From the NCBI GenBank assembly GCA_039931615.1, contig JBDTRR010000010.1:1-64000 (forward strand): 64,000 bases of DNA, in the 5' to 3' direction. Each line of letters begins with the position of its first letter. Within the stretch, counting starts at the first letter, position 1. This stretch comes from JAHFUI01 sp039931615 (GTDB lineage: Bacteria > Acidobacteriota > Vicinamibacteria > Vicinamibacterales > CAVVIG01). Below, piece after piece: positions 50,714 to 58,901 of the stretch. The notes beneath the pieces were generated by a model. The model saw only the letters and a program-made list of their open reading frames with translations. It searched no databases and had not been told where the DNA came from. A program made the translations under genes and the position numbers.

Positions 50714-50758
50714 CCCCTACACCTGCTGATATAACCGCCCCCTACACCTGCTGATATA
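50714..50758. repeat. Direct repeat of a 20-mer
   Basis: CCCCTACACCTGCTGATATA occurs at 50714-50733 and again, identical, at 50739-50758, separated by 5 nt. It lies 45 nt upstream of pepP and could be an operator or a slippage duplication; the TGATATA ends also resemble -10 sequences. Confidence 0.85.
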
Positions 50759-50802
50759 GATACCGAGCACTGTCGCGCTCGAAGCGCCGTTCGCCTGCAC
50801 AC

Positions 50803-51941
50803 ATGTCACACGCGCCGTCCTCAGCACTCAGTCTGCGCCATCAGAACATTCGTCAGGCATGCGCCGCGCGGGGGCTCGACGCGCTGCTCGTCACCTCGCT
50901 GCCGAACATCCTCTACCTGACCAATTTCACCGGCAGCTCGGCGATTGTCGTGCTCACTGCCGATCGCCTGTACTTCATCACCGACTTCCGCTACGTCACG
51001 GCGCTCGAGGCGATGCGCGAGACGCCGTGTGCCTGCCCGGACATCGAACTGATCGTGGTCGACGGTTCGTACGACGGCAGCCTGGCGGCGCTGTTGCGGT
51101 CGATGCCGTCGGCCCGCGTCGGCTTCGAGGCGGCGAACCTGACCGTCGCCCGGCACAGCTGGCTCGCCGCCAGTCTTGGGACCGGTGATGCGGTGCCCGC
51201 ACTCGTGCCGACCGACGGCGTCGTCGAGCGGGCGCGGGTGCGAAAGGACCAGTACGAGCTGGACACCCTGCGCACCGCGGCCGCGATGCTGGCCGGCGTG
51301 GTGCCCGGCGTCGTCGAGGAGGTGCAGCGTGGTCGATCGGAGCGGGACGTCGCGCTGGCGATCGACCTGCGGTTGCGGCAGGCCGGCTTCGAGCGGACGG
51401 CGTTCGCCACGATTGTCGCCGGCGGCCCCAACGCCGCGCTGCCGCACGCGCACCCCGGCGAGCGAAGGCTGAGCGAAAACGATCTCGTCGTGCTGGACTT
51501 CGGCGGCGTGTTCCACGCATACTGCGTCGATTTGACCCGCACGGTATCGGTCGGGCCGGCCAGCGCGCGTGCCCGGGAAGTCTACGACGCGGTGCGATCG
51601 GCCCACGACCTGGCGATCCAGGCGGTTCGTCCGGGCCAGTCCCGGTTTGCCATCGACGCGGCCGCCCGCGACGAGCTGACCAGGTGCGGTTTGGGCGAGG
51701 CCTTCGGTCACGGGACCGGTCACGGTCTCGGCATCGAAGTGCACGAAGACCCGCGCATCGCGCGGCGCCGGCCCGACATCGACCCGCAGCACGACGCGGT
51801 GGTCGCCGGAATGGTCTTTACCATCGAGCCGGGCGCCTACCTGCCGGGCTGGGGCGGGGTCCGGATCGAGGACGATGTCGTGGTCACGGACACGGGAGTG
51901 GACGTCTTGACGAATGCCACCACGGAGCTGATAGAGATTTG

Positions 51942-51942
<1 letters not shown>
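50803..51942 (+). CDS. pepP: Xaa-Pro aminopeptidase / proline dipeptidase (M24B)
   Basis: A 379-residue creatinase-fold metallopeptidase cleaving before proline. The N-terminal domain has LLVTSLPNILYLTNFTGSSA. The catalytic domain shows the five metal ligands: two Asp in LDFGGVFHAYCVDLTRTV, His in GHGTGHGLGIEVHE, Glu in FTIEPGAYLPG and Glu in GVRIEDDVVV. It is immediately upstream of accB, overlapping by 1 nt, an arrangement common in many bacteria. The exact substrate (dipeptides or longer peptides) is not resolved. Confidence 0.92.
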
Positions 51943-52442
<500 letters not shown>

Positions 52443-52448
52443 GGGCGC

Positions 52449-53819
52449 ATGTTCAAGAAGATTCTGATCGCCAACCGCGGCGAGGTGGCGCTGCGCATCA
52501 TCTACGCCTGCCGCGAGCTCGGCATCCGGACCGTCGCCGTCTACTCGGAAGCGGACGAGAACTCGCTGCACGTCCGGTTTGCCGATGAAGACGTCCGGAT
52601 CGGCCCGGCGCGAAGCGCCGACAGCTACCTGAACGTGCCGGCGATCATCACCGCCGCCGAGATCACCGGCGCCGACGCGATTCATCCCGGCTACGGCTTC
52701 CTCTCCGAAAGCGCCTACCTGGCCGAAGTGTGCGAGGCCTGTCACATCAAGTTCATCGGCCCCAGTCCGCAGGTGATCAGGATGATGGGCGACAAGGCGC
52801 GCGCCCGCCGGGTGATGAAGAAAGCCGGCGTGCCGGTCCTGCCCGGCAGCGACGGCCCGCTCGAGCACGGCGAAAAGGCGCTCAAGCTGGCCAAGGAGAT
52901 CGGGTTCCCGGTCATCGTCAAGGCGACCGCCGGCGGCGGCGGCCGCGGCATGCGCGTCGTGCGCACCGCCGGGGAACTCGGCCACGCGGTCTCGTCGGCG
53001 CAGCAGGAGGCCTCGGCGGCGTTCGGTATCGGCGACGTCTATATCGAGAAGTACATCGAGTCGCCGCGCCATATCGAGTTCCAGATTCTGGGCGATCAGC
53101 ACGGGTCGGTGGTCCACCTCGGCGAGCGCGAGTGCTCGATTCAGCGCCGCCACCAGAAGCTGCTCGAGGAGTCGCCGTCGCCGGTGCTGAGCGACAAGAT
53201 GCGCCGCCGGATCGGCGGGATCGTCATCGATGCGGCAAAAGCGGTCCAGTACACCAACGCCGGCACGTTCGAGTTCCTGATGGATCGCGATGGCCGGTTC
53301 TACTTCATGGAGACCAACACCCGGCTGCAGGTCGAGCATCCGGTGACCGAGATGGTGACCGGCGTCGACATCGTCAAGGAGCAGATCCGGATCGCGGCGG
53401 GGGAGCGGCTGTCGTTCAGGCAGAGCGAGGTGACGTTCACCGGCCATTCGATCGAGTGCCGGATCAACGCCGAGGATCCGGAGACGTTCGTGCCGTCCCC
53501 CGGCGTGATTCACGTCTTCAGCGTGCCCGGGGGACCGGGAGTCCGGCTCGAGACGTTCGCTCATTCCGACTGCACCATCTCGCCCTACTACGACTCGATG
53601 ATCGCCAAGATCATCACGCACGGCCGCGACCGGCACGAGGCGATTGCCCGGATGCGGCGGACGCTCGAGATGACGGTGATCCAGGGCATCAAGACCACCA
53701 TCCCGCTGCATCTCCGCATCCTCAGCGATCCGGACTTCATCGCCGGGAACTTCACCACCTCGTTCATGGAACGCTTTCTCGCCCGCCCTATTCCGGACCG
53801 CCTCGCTGAGGCGGTCTAG
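52449..53819 (+). CDS. accC: Biotin carboxylase of acetyl-CoA carboxylase
   Basis: A 456-residue ATP-grasp enzyme that carboxylates biotin on AccB. Segments: KKILIANRGEVALRIIYACRELGI, IHPGYGFLSESA, VIVKATAGGGGRGMRVV, the HLGERECSIQRRHQKLLEE signature, METNTRLQVEHPVTEMVTG and ECRINAEDP. Full length. With AccB it supplies malonyl-CoA for fatty-acid synthesis. Confidence 0.97.
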   Translation: MFKKILIANRGEVALRIIYACRELGIRTVAVYSEADENSLHVRFADEDVRIGPARSADSYLNVPAIITAAEITGADAIHPGYGFLSESAYLAEVCEACHIKFIGPSPQVIRMMGDKARARRVMKKAGVPVLPGSDGPLEHGEKALKLAKEIGFPVIVKATAGGGGRGMRVVRTAGELGHAVSSAQQEASAAFGIGDVYIEKYIESPRHIEFQILGDQHGSVVHLGERECSIQRRHQKLLEESPSPVLSDKMRRRIGGIVIDAAKAVQYTNAGTFEFLMDRDGRFYFMETNTRLQVEHPVTEMVTGVDIVKEQIRIAAGERLSFRQSEVTFTGHSIECRINAEDPETFVPSPGVIHVFSVPGGPGVRLETFAHSDCTISPYYDSMIAKIITHGRDRHEAIARMRRTLEMTVIQGIKTTIPLHLRILSDPDFIAGNFTTSFMERFLARPIPDRLAEAV

Positions 53820-53892
53820 ACGGCGCGGGGCCACCATTCCGGCAACCGCGACGATCGCCGGCGTGACCGGGGTTCGTGTCGCTCGTGACCGC

Positions 53893-54585
53893 ATGACCTC
53901 TACCTGGATCGCCCGCGCCGGCCCGCTCAACGCGATCGTCGACGCCGACGTCGCGGTGCGCGCCGGATGGACGCCGGTCGATCTGGCGGCCGCCTACCTC
54001 GCCGGCGGCGCCCGCTTCCTGCAGATCCGTGCGAAATCCCTCTCCGGCGCGGCATTTCTCGAGCTGACCTCGCGCATCTGCGCGATCGCGCATCCGGCCG
54101 GTGCGGTCGTTGTCGTCAACGATCGGGTGGACATCGCCAGGATCGGCGGCGCCGACGGGGTCCACGTCGGCCAGGACGATCTCGCGCCGGCGGCGGCGCG
54201 GACGCTGCTTGGACCGGCGGCGATCGTCGGACTGTCGACGCACTCCGAACGACAGATCGAAGCGGCGCTGGCGCAGCCGTTGACCTACCTGGCGGTCGGC
54301 CCGGTCTTTGGCACCGCCACCAAGGCGACCGGCTACAGCGCCGTCGCGCTCGACCTCGTGCGCCATGCGGCCGAGCGGGTCCGCTTCGAACTGGCGGTGC
54401 GGCGGGGGGAGCGGCAGGCGATCGGGCTGGTGGCGATTGGTGGCATCACGCTGGATCGCGCCGCTTCCGTCATCGAGGCCGGCGCCACGGCCGTCGCCGT
54501 CATCACCGACCTGATCGCGGACGGCGACCCGGAAGGCCGCGTGCGCGCCTACCTCGCCCGGTTGGACCGGACAGGCAGGGTATAA
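53893..54585 (+). CDS. thiE: Thiamine phosphate synthase, paralogue 2
   Basis: A 230-residue TIM-barrel enzyme. Compared with the homologue at 16907, it keeps the classical ThiE motifs: LQIRAKSLSG, VVVNDRVDIARIGGADGVHVGQDDL, VGLSTHSERQIEAA, YLAVGPVFGTATKA and AIGGITLDRA. This is the better candidate for joining HMP-PP and THZ-P. ATG 53893 is chosen over GTG 53863. It lies 73 nt after accC; no other thiamine genes or TPP riboswitch-like sequence is seen nearby. Confidence 0.88.
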   Translation: MTSTWIARAGPLNAIVDADVAVRAGWTPVDLAAAYLAGGARFLQIRAKSLSGAAFLELTSRICAIAHPAGAVVVVNDRVDIARIGGADGVHVGQDDLAPAAARTLLGPAAIVGLSTHSERQIEAALAQPLTYLAVGPVFGTATKATGYSAVALDLVRHAAERVRFELAVRRGERQAIGLVAIGGITLDRAASVIEAGATAVAVITDLIADGDPEGRVRAYLARLDRTGRV

Positions 54586-54586
54586 T
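54581..54586 (+). promoter_or_regulatory. Possible -10 (TATAAT) of the permease gene
   Basis: TATAAT overlaps the thiE stop codon, 51 nt before ATG 54638. The best upstream TTGGAC is only 13 nt away, so the -35 is unclear. Confidence 0.35.
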
Positions 54587-54637
54587 TCCCGCCTCAATTC
54601 ATACGCACCGCGTGCCGGGACCCGAGAGCTGCCGACG

Positions 54638-56161
54638 ATGAAGAATCAACTGTTTGCCAGGAAGCCCCTCGCCCAGCTGCTCGAAGAGATGGCCGGTGAG
54701 AACCGGCTGCGGCGCGTGCTCGGTCCGATCCAGCTGACCAGCCTCGGCGTCGGCGCCATCATCGGCGCCGGGATCTTCGTCGCCACCGGGGCGGCGGCAC
54801 GCAACGTCGCCGGCCCGGCGCTGATGGTCTCGTATGTCGTCGCCGGCGTCACCTGCATTTTCGCCGCCCTCTGCTACGCCGAGTTTGCCTCGATGGTGCC
54901 GGTCGCCGGATCCGCATACACCTACGCCTACGCGACGATGGGCGAGCTGTTTGCCTGGATGATCGGCTGGGATCTGATCCTCGAGTACGCGGTGGGATCG
55001 GCGACGGTCGCCAACGGCTGGTCGGGCTACTTTCAAAGTGTGCTGGCGAAGTTCGGCCTGCATTTTCCCGAATCGCTGGCCGGGCCTCCGATCATCTATG
55101 ACACCGCCGCCGGTCATTTCGTGCAGACCGGCGGCGTGGTCAACCTGCCAGCCATCCTCGTCGTCGCGGTGGTCACATACGTCCTCGTCAAGGGGATCCA
55201 GGAAAGCGCCACCTTCAACGCGGCGATGGTGTTCCTGAAGCTGGTCGTCGTCATCTTCGTCATCATCGTCGGGGCCTTTTACATCAATCCGGGCAACTGG
55301 CAGCCGTTTGCCCCGTACGGGATGAGCGGCCTCAGCTTCTTCGGGCACCCGCTGATGGGACAGGTGAACGCGGGCGGGCAGCCGGTCGGCATGCTGGCGG
55401 GGGCCGCGATCATCTTCTTCGCCTACATCGGGTTCGATTCGGTCTCGACCCACGCGGAAGAAGCGAAGAATCCCAGGCGGGATGTGCCGATCGGGATCAT
55501 CGCCTCGCTGGTGATCTGCACCGTGCTCTACATCGCGGTGGTGGCGGTGCTGACCGGGATGGTGCCCTACGACCGGTTGAGCGTCGATGCCGGCGTGTCC
55601 GATGCCTTCAAGCAGGCCGGCCTGCCGTGGGCCGAGTTCATCATTGCCGCGGCCGGCGTCGCCGGCATCACCTCGGTGCTGCTGGTGCTGATGCTCTCGG
55701 CGCCGCGGGTGTTCCTGGCGATGGCCCGGGACGGGATGGTGCCGCCGGCGTTTTTCGGCGACGTCCATCCGAAGTTCCGCACGCCCTGGAAGTCGACAAT
55801 CCTGATCGGGGTCTTCGTCGCCTTCCTGACCGGGTTCCTGCCGATTGACGCGCTGCTCCACCTCACCAACATCGGCACGCTGTTCGCCTTCGTGATCGTC
55901 TGCGCGGCGGTCTTGATCATGCGCCGGACCCATCCCGACGCGGAACGGCCGTTCCGCGCGCCGCTCTATCCGTTGGTCCCGATCCTCGGCATCCTGTCGT
56001 GCCTGATGCTGATGTTCTCGCTGCCGGTCGAGAACTGGTACCGGCTGATCGGGTGGATGGCGCTCGGCTTCCTGATCTACTTCACGTACGGGTACACGCA
56101 CAGCGAGCTCAGGAAGCGCGAAGAGATTCGCCTGGCGACGGGGGCACCGCGGCGGCGCTAG
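54638..56161 (+). CDS. APC-family amino acid permease (cationic amino acid transporter type)
   Basis: A 507-residue inner-membrane transporter with 12 or more membrane helices. The first helix holds the substrate-binding stretch LTSLGVGAIIGAGIFVATG, followed by YVVAGVTCIFAALCYAEFASMVP. Helix 6 has IIFFAYIGFDSVSTHAEEAKNPRRD, the usual signature of this subfamily (YfnA/CAT-like). Substrate specificity cannot be read from the sequence. The K+ channel gene follows, with its likely N-terminus close to or overlapping the permease 3' end. Confidence 0.92.
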   Translation: MKNQLFARKPLAQLLEEMAGENRLRRVLGPIQLTSLGVGAIIGAGIFVATGAAARNVAGPALMVSYVVAGVTCIFAALCYAEFASMVPVAGSAYTYAYATMGELFAWMIGWDLILEYAVGSATVANGWSGYFQSVLAKFGLHFPESLAGPPIIYDTAAGHFVQTGGVVNLPAILVVAVVTYVLVKGIQESATFNAAMVFLKLVVVIFVIIVGAFYINPGNWQPFAPYGMSGLSFFGHPLMGQVNAGGQPVGMLAGAAIIFFAYIGFDSVSTHAEEAKNPRRDVPIGIIASLVICTVLYIAVVAVLTGMVPYDRLSVDAGVSDAFKQAGLPWAEFIIAAAGVAGITSVLLVLMLSAPRVFLAMARDGMVPPAFFGDVHPKFRTPWKSTILIGVFVAFLTGFLPIDALLHLTNIGTLFAFVIVCAAVLIMRRTHPDAERPFRAPLYPLVPILGILSCLMLMFSLPVENWYRLIGWMALGFLIYFTYGYTHSELRKREEIRLATGAPRRR

Positions 56162-56220
56162 ACCGTTCGTCCGCCGCGGCCGACGGCGAGCGGCCGCTGC
56201 TGCGGGCCCAGGGTCCGGCG

Positions 56221-57198
56221 GTGGCAGCGCTGCTGCTCGGGTCGGCGATCGTCGGCGGCACGATCGGCTACATGGTCGTCGAGGGGTGGGGCGCGTGGGA
56301 TGCGTTCTACATGACGGTCATCACCGTGACGACCGTCGGCTACAAGGAAGTTCACGACCTGTCCCGGGCCGGTGAGGTCTTCACCGTCATCCTGCTCCTT
56401 GGCGGCGTCGGCGCGGCGCTCTACACTTTTACGCTGCTGGCGACCGTGGTGGTCGAAGGCGGTCTCCCCAAGCGTTTGCAGCGGCGGCGGCACCGACGCA
56501 TGATCGAGACGGTCCGGGATCACTTCATCATCTGCGGCTACGGGCGGATCGGCCGCATCGTGGCTCGCGAATTCCAGCGGCAGCACGTCCCCCTGGTCGT
56601 CATCGAGCGCGATCCGATCCGGCTCCAGGCGGCGATGGCCGACGGGGCGCTGGCGGTGGAAGCCGATGCCAGCCGCGAAGAGGTGCTCAAGCGGGTCGGC
56701 ATCGATCGGGCGCGCGGTCTGATCGCGGCGGTCGGCTCGGACGCGGAGAACGTCTACGCCGTGCTGACCGCACGGGTGCTGCGGCCGGATCTCTTCATCG
56801 TCGGCCGCGCCGAAACCGAGGACGCGACGCTCAAGCTGAAGCGGGCCGGCGCCGACCGGGTGATTTCACCCTATCAGATTGGCGCCGTCCAGATGGCGCA
56901 GAGCGCGCTGCGCCCGGCCGTCGTCGACTTCGTCGCGCTGGCGACCGGCACCGACAACCTCGAGCTGTCGATGGAGGAGGTCGCGATTGCGTCCGGATCG
57001 CCGCTGGCCGAATCGACGCTCGTCGATGCCAATCTCCGGCAGCGGTTCGGCGTCATCGTCGTCGGCATCCAGCGCACGAGCCGGCAGATGGAATTCAACC
57101 CGCCGCCCGACAGCCCGATTCACGCCGGCGACAAGCTGGTCGTGCTCGGACGGGCGGATTCGCTCAAACGACTCGAAGTGGAGGCCTCGAAGACATGA
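56221..57198 (+). CDS. Two-helix potassium channel with TrkA (RCK) regulatory domains
   Basis: About 325 residues. Two membrane helices flank a pore loop (DAFYMTVITVTTVGYKEV). A Rossmann-fold TrkA-N domain (DHFIICGYGRIGRIVAREF) and a TrkA-C domain ending in GDKLVVLGRADSLKRLE follow. The selectivity filter reads TVGYK, where K+ channels usually have TVGYG. The start is uncertain: GTG 56221 is the first conventional codon at the right place, but the open frame reaches back to 56158 and may be used from a CTG (about 56197). It overlaps folD by 4 nt. Confidence 0.87.
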   Translation: MAALLLGSAIVGGTIGYMVVEGWGAWDAFYMTVITVTTVGYKEVHDLSRAGEVFTVILLLGGVGAALYTFTLLATVVVEGGLPKRLQRRRHRRMIETVRDHFIICGYGRIGRIVAREFQRQHVPLVVIERDPIRLQAAMADGALAVEADASREEVLKRVGIDRARGLIAAVGSDAENVYAVLTARVLRPDLFIVGRAETEDATLKLKRAGADRVISPYQIGAVQMAQSALRPAVVDFVALATGTDNLELSMEEVAIASGSPLAESTLVDANLRQRFGVIVVGIQRTSRQMEFNPPPDSPIHAGDKLVVLGRADSLKRLEVEASKT

Positions 57199-58124
57199 GT
57201 GCTCGCGTCCTTGACGGCATCGCCGTCGCCAATCAGATTCGGAGTGAGCTGGTCGCGGTGGCCGCGGCGTTCACCGCGCGGGTCGGCCGGCCGCCCGGCC
57301 TGGCCATCGTCCTGGTCGGCGACGACCCGGCCTCCCACGTCTACGTCGGGGCGAAGCTGAAGTCTGCCGCCGAGACCGGGCTGCGGGCGGATGCCGAGCG
57401 GCTGCCCGCCGGCGCGTCGCTGGACGAGTTGCTGACCCTGGTTGACCGGATGAACCGAAGCGACGTGCACGACGGCATCCTGGTGCAATCGCCCCTGCCC
57501 GACGCGATGGGGCCGGACGCGGAACGGCGTGTCTTCGACGCGATCCGGCCCGACAAGGACGTCGACGGCTTCCATCCGATCAACGTCGGGCTGCTGTCGC
57601 AGAACCGGGCGACGTTGACCGCCTGCACGCCGAGCGGCGTGATCGAGCTGCTCGAGCGATCGAACATCGCCATTGCCGGGTCCCGGGCGGTGGTGATTGG
57701 CCGGAGCGACATCGTCGGCAAGCCGATGGCGCTGCTGTTGCTGCACCGGCACGCGACGGTGACGATCTGCCACTCGCGGACGCGCAACCTGCCGCAGGTG
57801 GCGGCGGAGGCCGATATCCTGATCTCGGCGATCGGCCGTCCGGGCTTCGTCACCGCCGATTTCGTCAAGCCGGGAGCGGCGGTCGTCGATGTCGGGACGA
57901 CCCCGGTCAGCGATCGGGCGATTGTCGAACGGCTGTTTCCGCCTGGAACGAAGCGTCATCAGGCGTTCGAACGCCGCGGCTCGCTGGTCCTCGGCGACGT
58001 CCACCCGGAGGTCGCCGAGGTCGCGGGCGCGCTGTCGCCGGTGCCGGGCGGCGCCGGACCGTTGACCATCGCGTTGCTGTTGCGGAACACGCTGCTCGCG
58101 GCGGCGGCCCGGACGCGCGGCTAG
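57195..58124 (+). CDS. folD: Methylenetetrahydrofolate dehydrogenase/cyclohydrolase
   Basis: A 309-residue bifunctional enzyme of one-carbon metabolism, interconverting 5,10-methylene- and 10-formyl-THF. Segments: LAIVLVGDDPASHVYVGAKLK with the catalytic Lys, ILVQSPLPDAM, DKDVDGFHPINVG, TACTPSGVIELLE and VIGRSDIVGKPMALLLL (dinucleotide binding). Its ATG overlaps the channel stop (ATGA). A large inverted repeat (58134-58193) follows before coaE. Confidence 0.95.
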   Translation: MSARVLDGIAVANQIRSELVAVAAAFTARVGRPPGLAIVLVGDDPASHVYVGAKLKSAAETGLRADAERLPAGASLDELLTLVDRMNRSDVHDGILVQSPLPDAMGPDAERRVFDAIRPDKDVDGFHPINVGLLSQNRATLTACTPSGVIELLERSNIAIAGSRAVVIGRSDIVGKPMALLLLHRHATVTICHSRTRNLPQVAAEADILISAIGRPGFVTADFVKPGAAVVDVGTTPVSDRAIVERLFPPGTKRHQAFERRGSLVLGDVHPEVAEVAGALSPVPGGAGPLTIALLLRNTLLAAAARTRG

Positions 58125-58133
58125 ACAGAGTCA

Positions 58134-58193
58134 GTCGGTAGTGTCCGGCTTCAGCCGGACCGTCGGGTCCGCCTGAAGGCGGACACTACCGAC
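58134..58193. repeat. 60-nt cruciform-forming repeat (dispersed palindrome, double copy)
   Basis: The outer arms GTCGGTAGTGTCC and GGACACTACCGAC are perfectly complementary (13 bp). Inside are two perfect hairpins, GTCCGGCTTCAGCCGGAC (58143-58160) and GTCCGCCTGAAGGCGGAC (58167-58184). It fills the folD-coaE gap and is the most complete copy of the family. Confidence 0.92.
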
Positions 58194-58195
58194 AA

Positions 58196-58807
58196 GTGAA
58201 TCCCATGCTGAGAGTTGCGCTGACCGGCGGCATCGCGACGGGAAAAAGCTACGTCCTCGACCGCTTCCGCCGCCGCGGCGTGCCGTGCCTCGACGCAGAC
58301 GCTCTCGTGCGCGGCGTCGAGGCGCCGGGGACGGAGGCCACCCAGGCGATCGCCGCGCGGTTCGGCGCCGACGTGCTCGCTGCCGATGGCGCGGTGGACC
58401 GCCGCAAGCTGGGACGGATCGTCTTTGCCGACGGTCAGGCGCGGCGCGAGCTCGAGGCGATCGTCCATCCGGCCGTCTACCGCGCGATTGCCGCCGGACT
58501 GCGCGGGTTCGAGCTGCTCGGCGGATCGCGGCTGGCCATCGCCGATGTGCCGCTGCTGTACGAAACCGGCCATCAGTCCGATTTCGATCGCGTCATCGTC
58601 ACGGCGTGTCCGGTCGAGACGCAGATCAGGCGGCTGATCGAACGGGGCTTGACCGACGCCGAGGCGCGGCAGCGCCTGGCGGCGCAGGCGCCGACGGAGT
58701 CGAAGGCGGCCCGCGCCGATTTCGTCATCAGGACCGACGGCAGCTTCGAGGAGACAGATCGCCAGGTTGACGAGATCACGGCGGTTCTCTGCACGCCCCT
58801 GGAGTAG
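58196..58807 (+). CDS. coaE: Dephospho-CoA kinase
   Basis: A 203-residue P-loop kinase for the last step of coenzyme A synthesis. LRVALTGGIATGKSYVL carries the P-loop; LDADALVRG and IADVPLLYETG are family motifs, and the R-containing lid is IRRLIERGLTDAEARQRLAAQ. The start is GTG 58196 or ATG 58205; GTG would lie 3 nt after the cruciform repeat. Confidence 0.95.
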   Translation: MNPMLRVALTGGIATGKSYVLDRFRRRGVPCLDADALVRGVEAPGTEATQAIAARFGADVLAADGAVDRRKLGRIVFADGQARRELEAIVHPAVYRAIAAGLRGFELLGGSRLAIADVPLLYETGHQSDFDRVIVTACPVETQIRRLIERGLTDAEARQRLAAQAPTESKAARADFVIRTDGSFEETDRQVDEITAVLCTPLE

Positions 58808-58848
58808 CGTTCGGAAAATCGATTCTGACTATCTCTATCGTAGGTGGC

Positions 58849-58866
58849 GTCAGGCTTCAGCCGGAC
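58849..58866. repeat. Dispersed 18-nt palindrome, copy 6
   Basis: GTCAGGCTTCAGCCGGAC, the consensus with one changed base in the left arm. It is preceded by GTAGGTGGC and lies between the converging coaE and VWFA-protein genes. Confidence 0.75.
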
Positions 58867-58901
58867 CGTGGCGGCTGCCAGTCGTAGCGCAGGTCTCTAC
58901 C

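Noticed and set aside
53820..53892. TPP riboswitch before thiE
   Set aside because: The gap is too short and lacks the CTGAGA-type conserved segment; the gap before the homologue at 16907 is absent because genes overlap.
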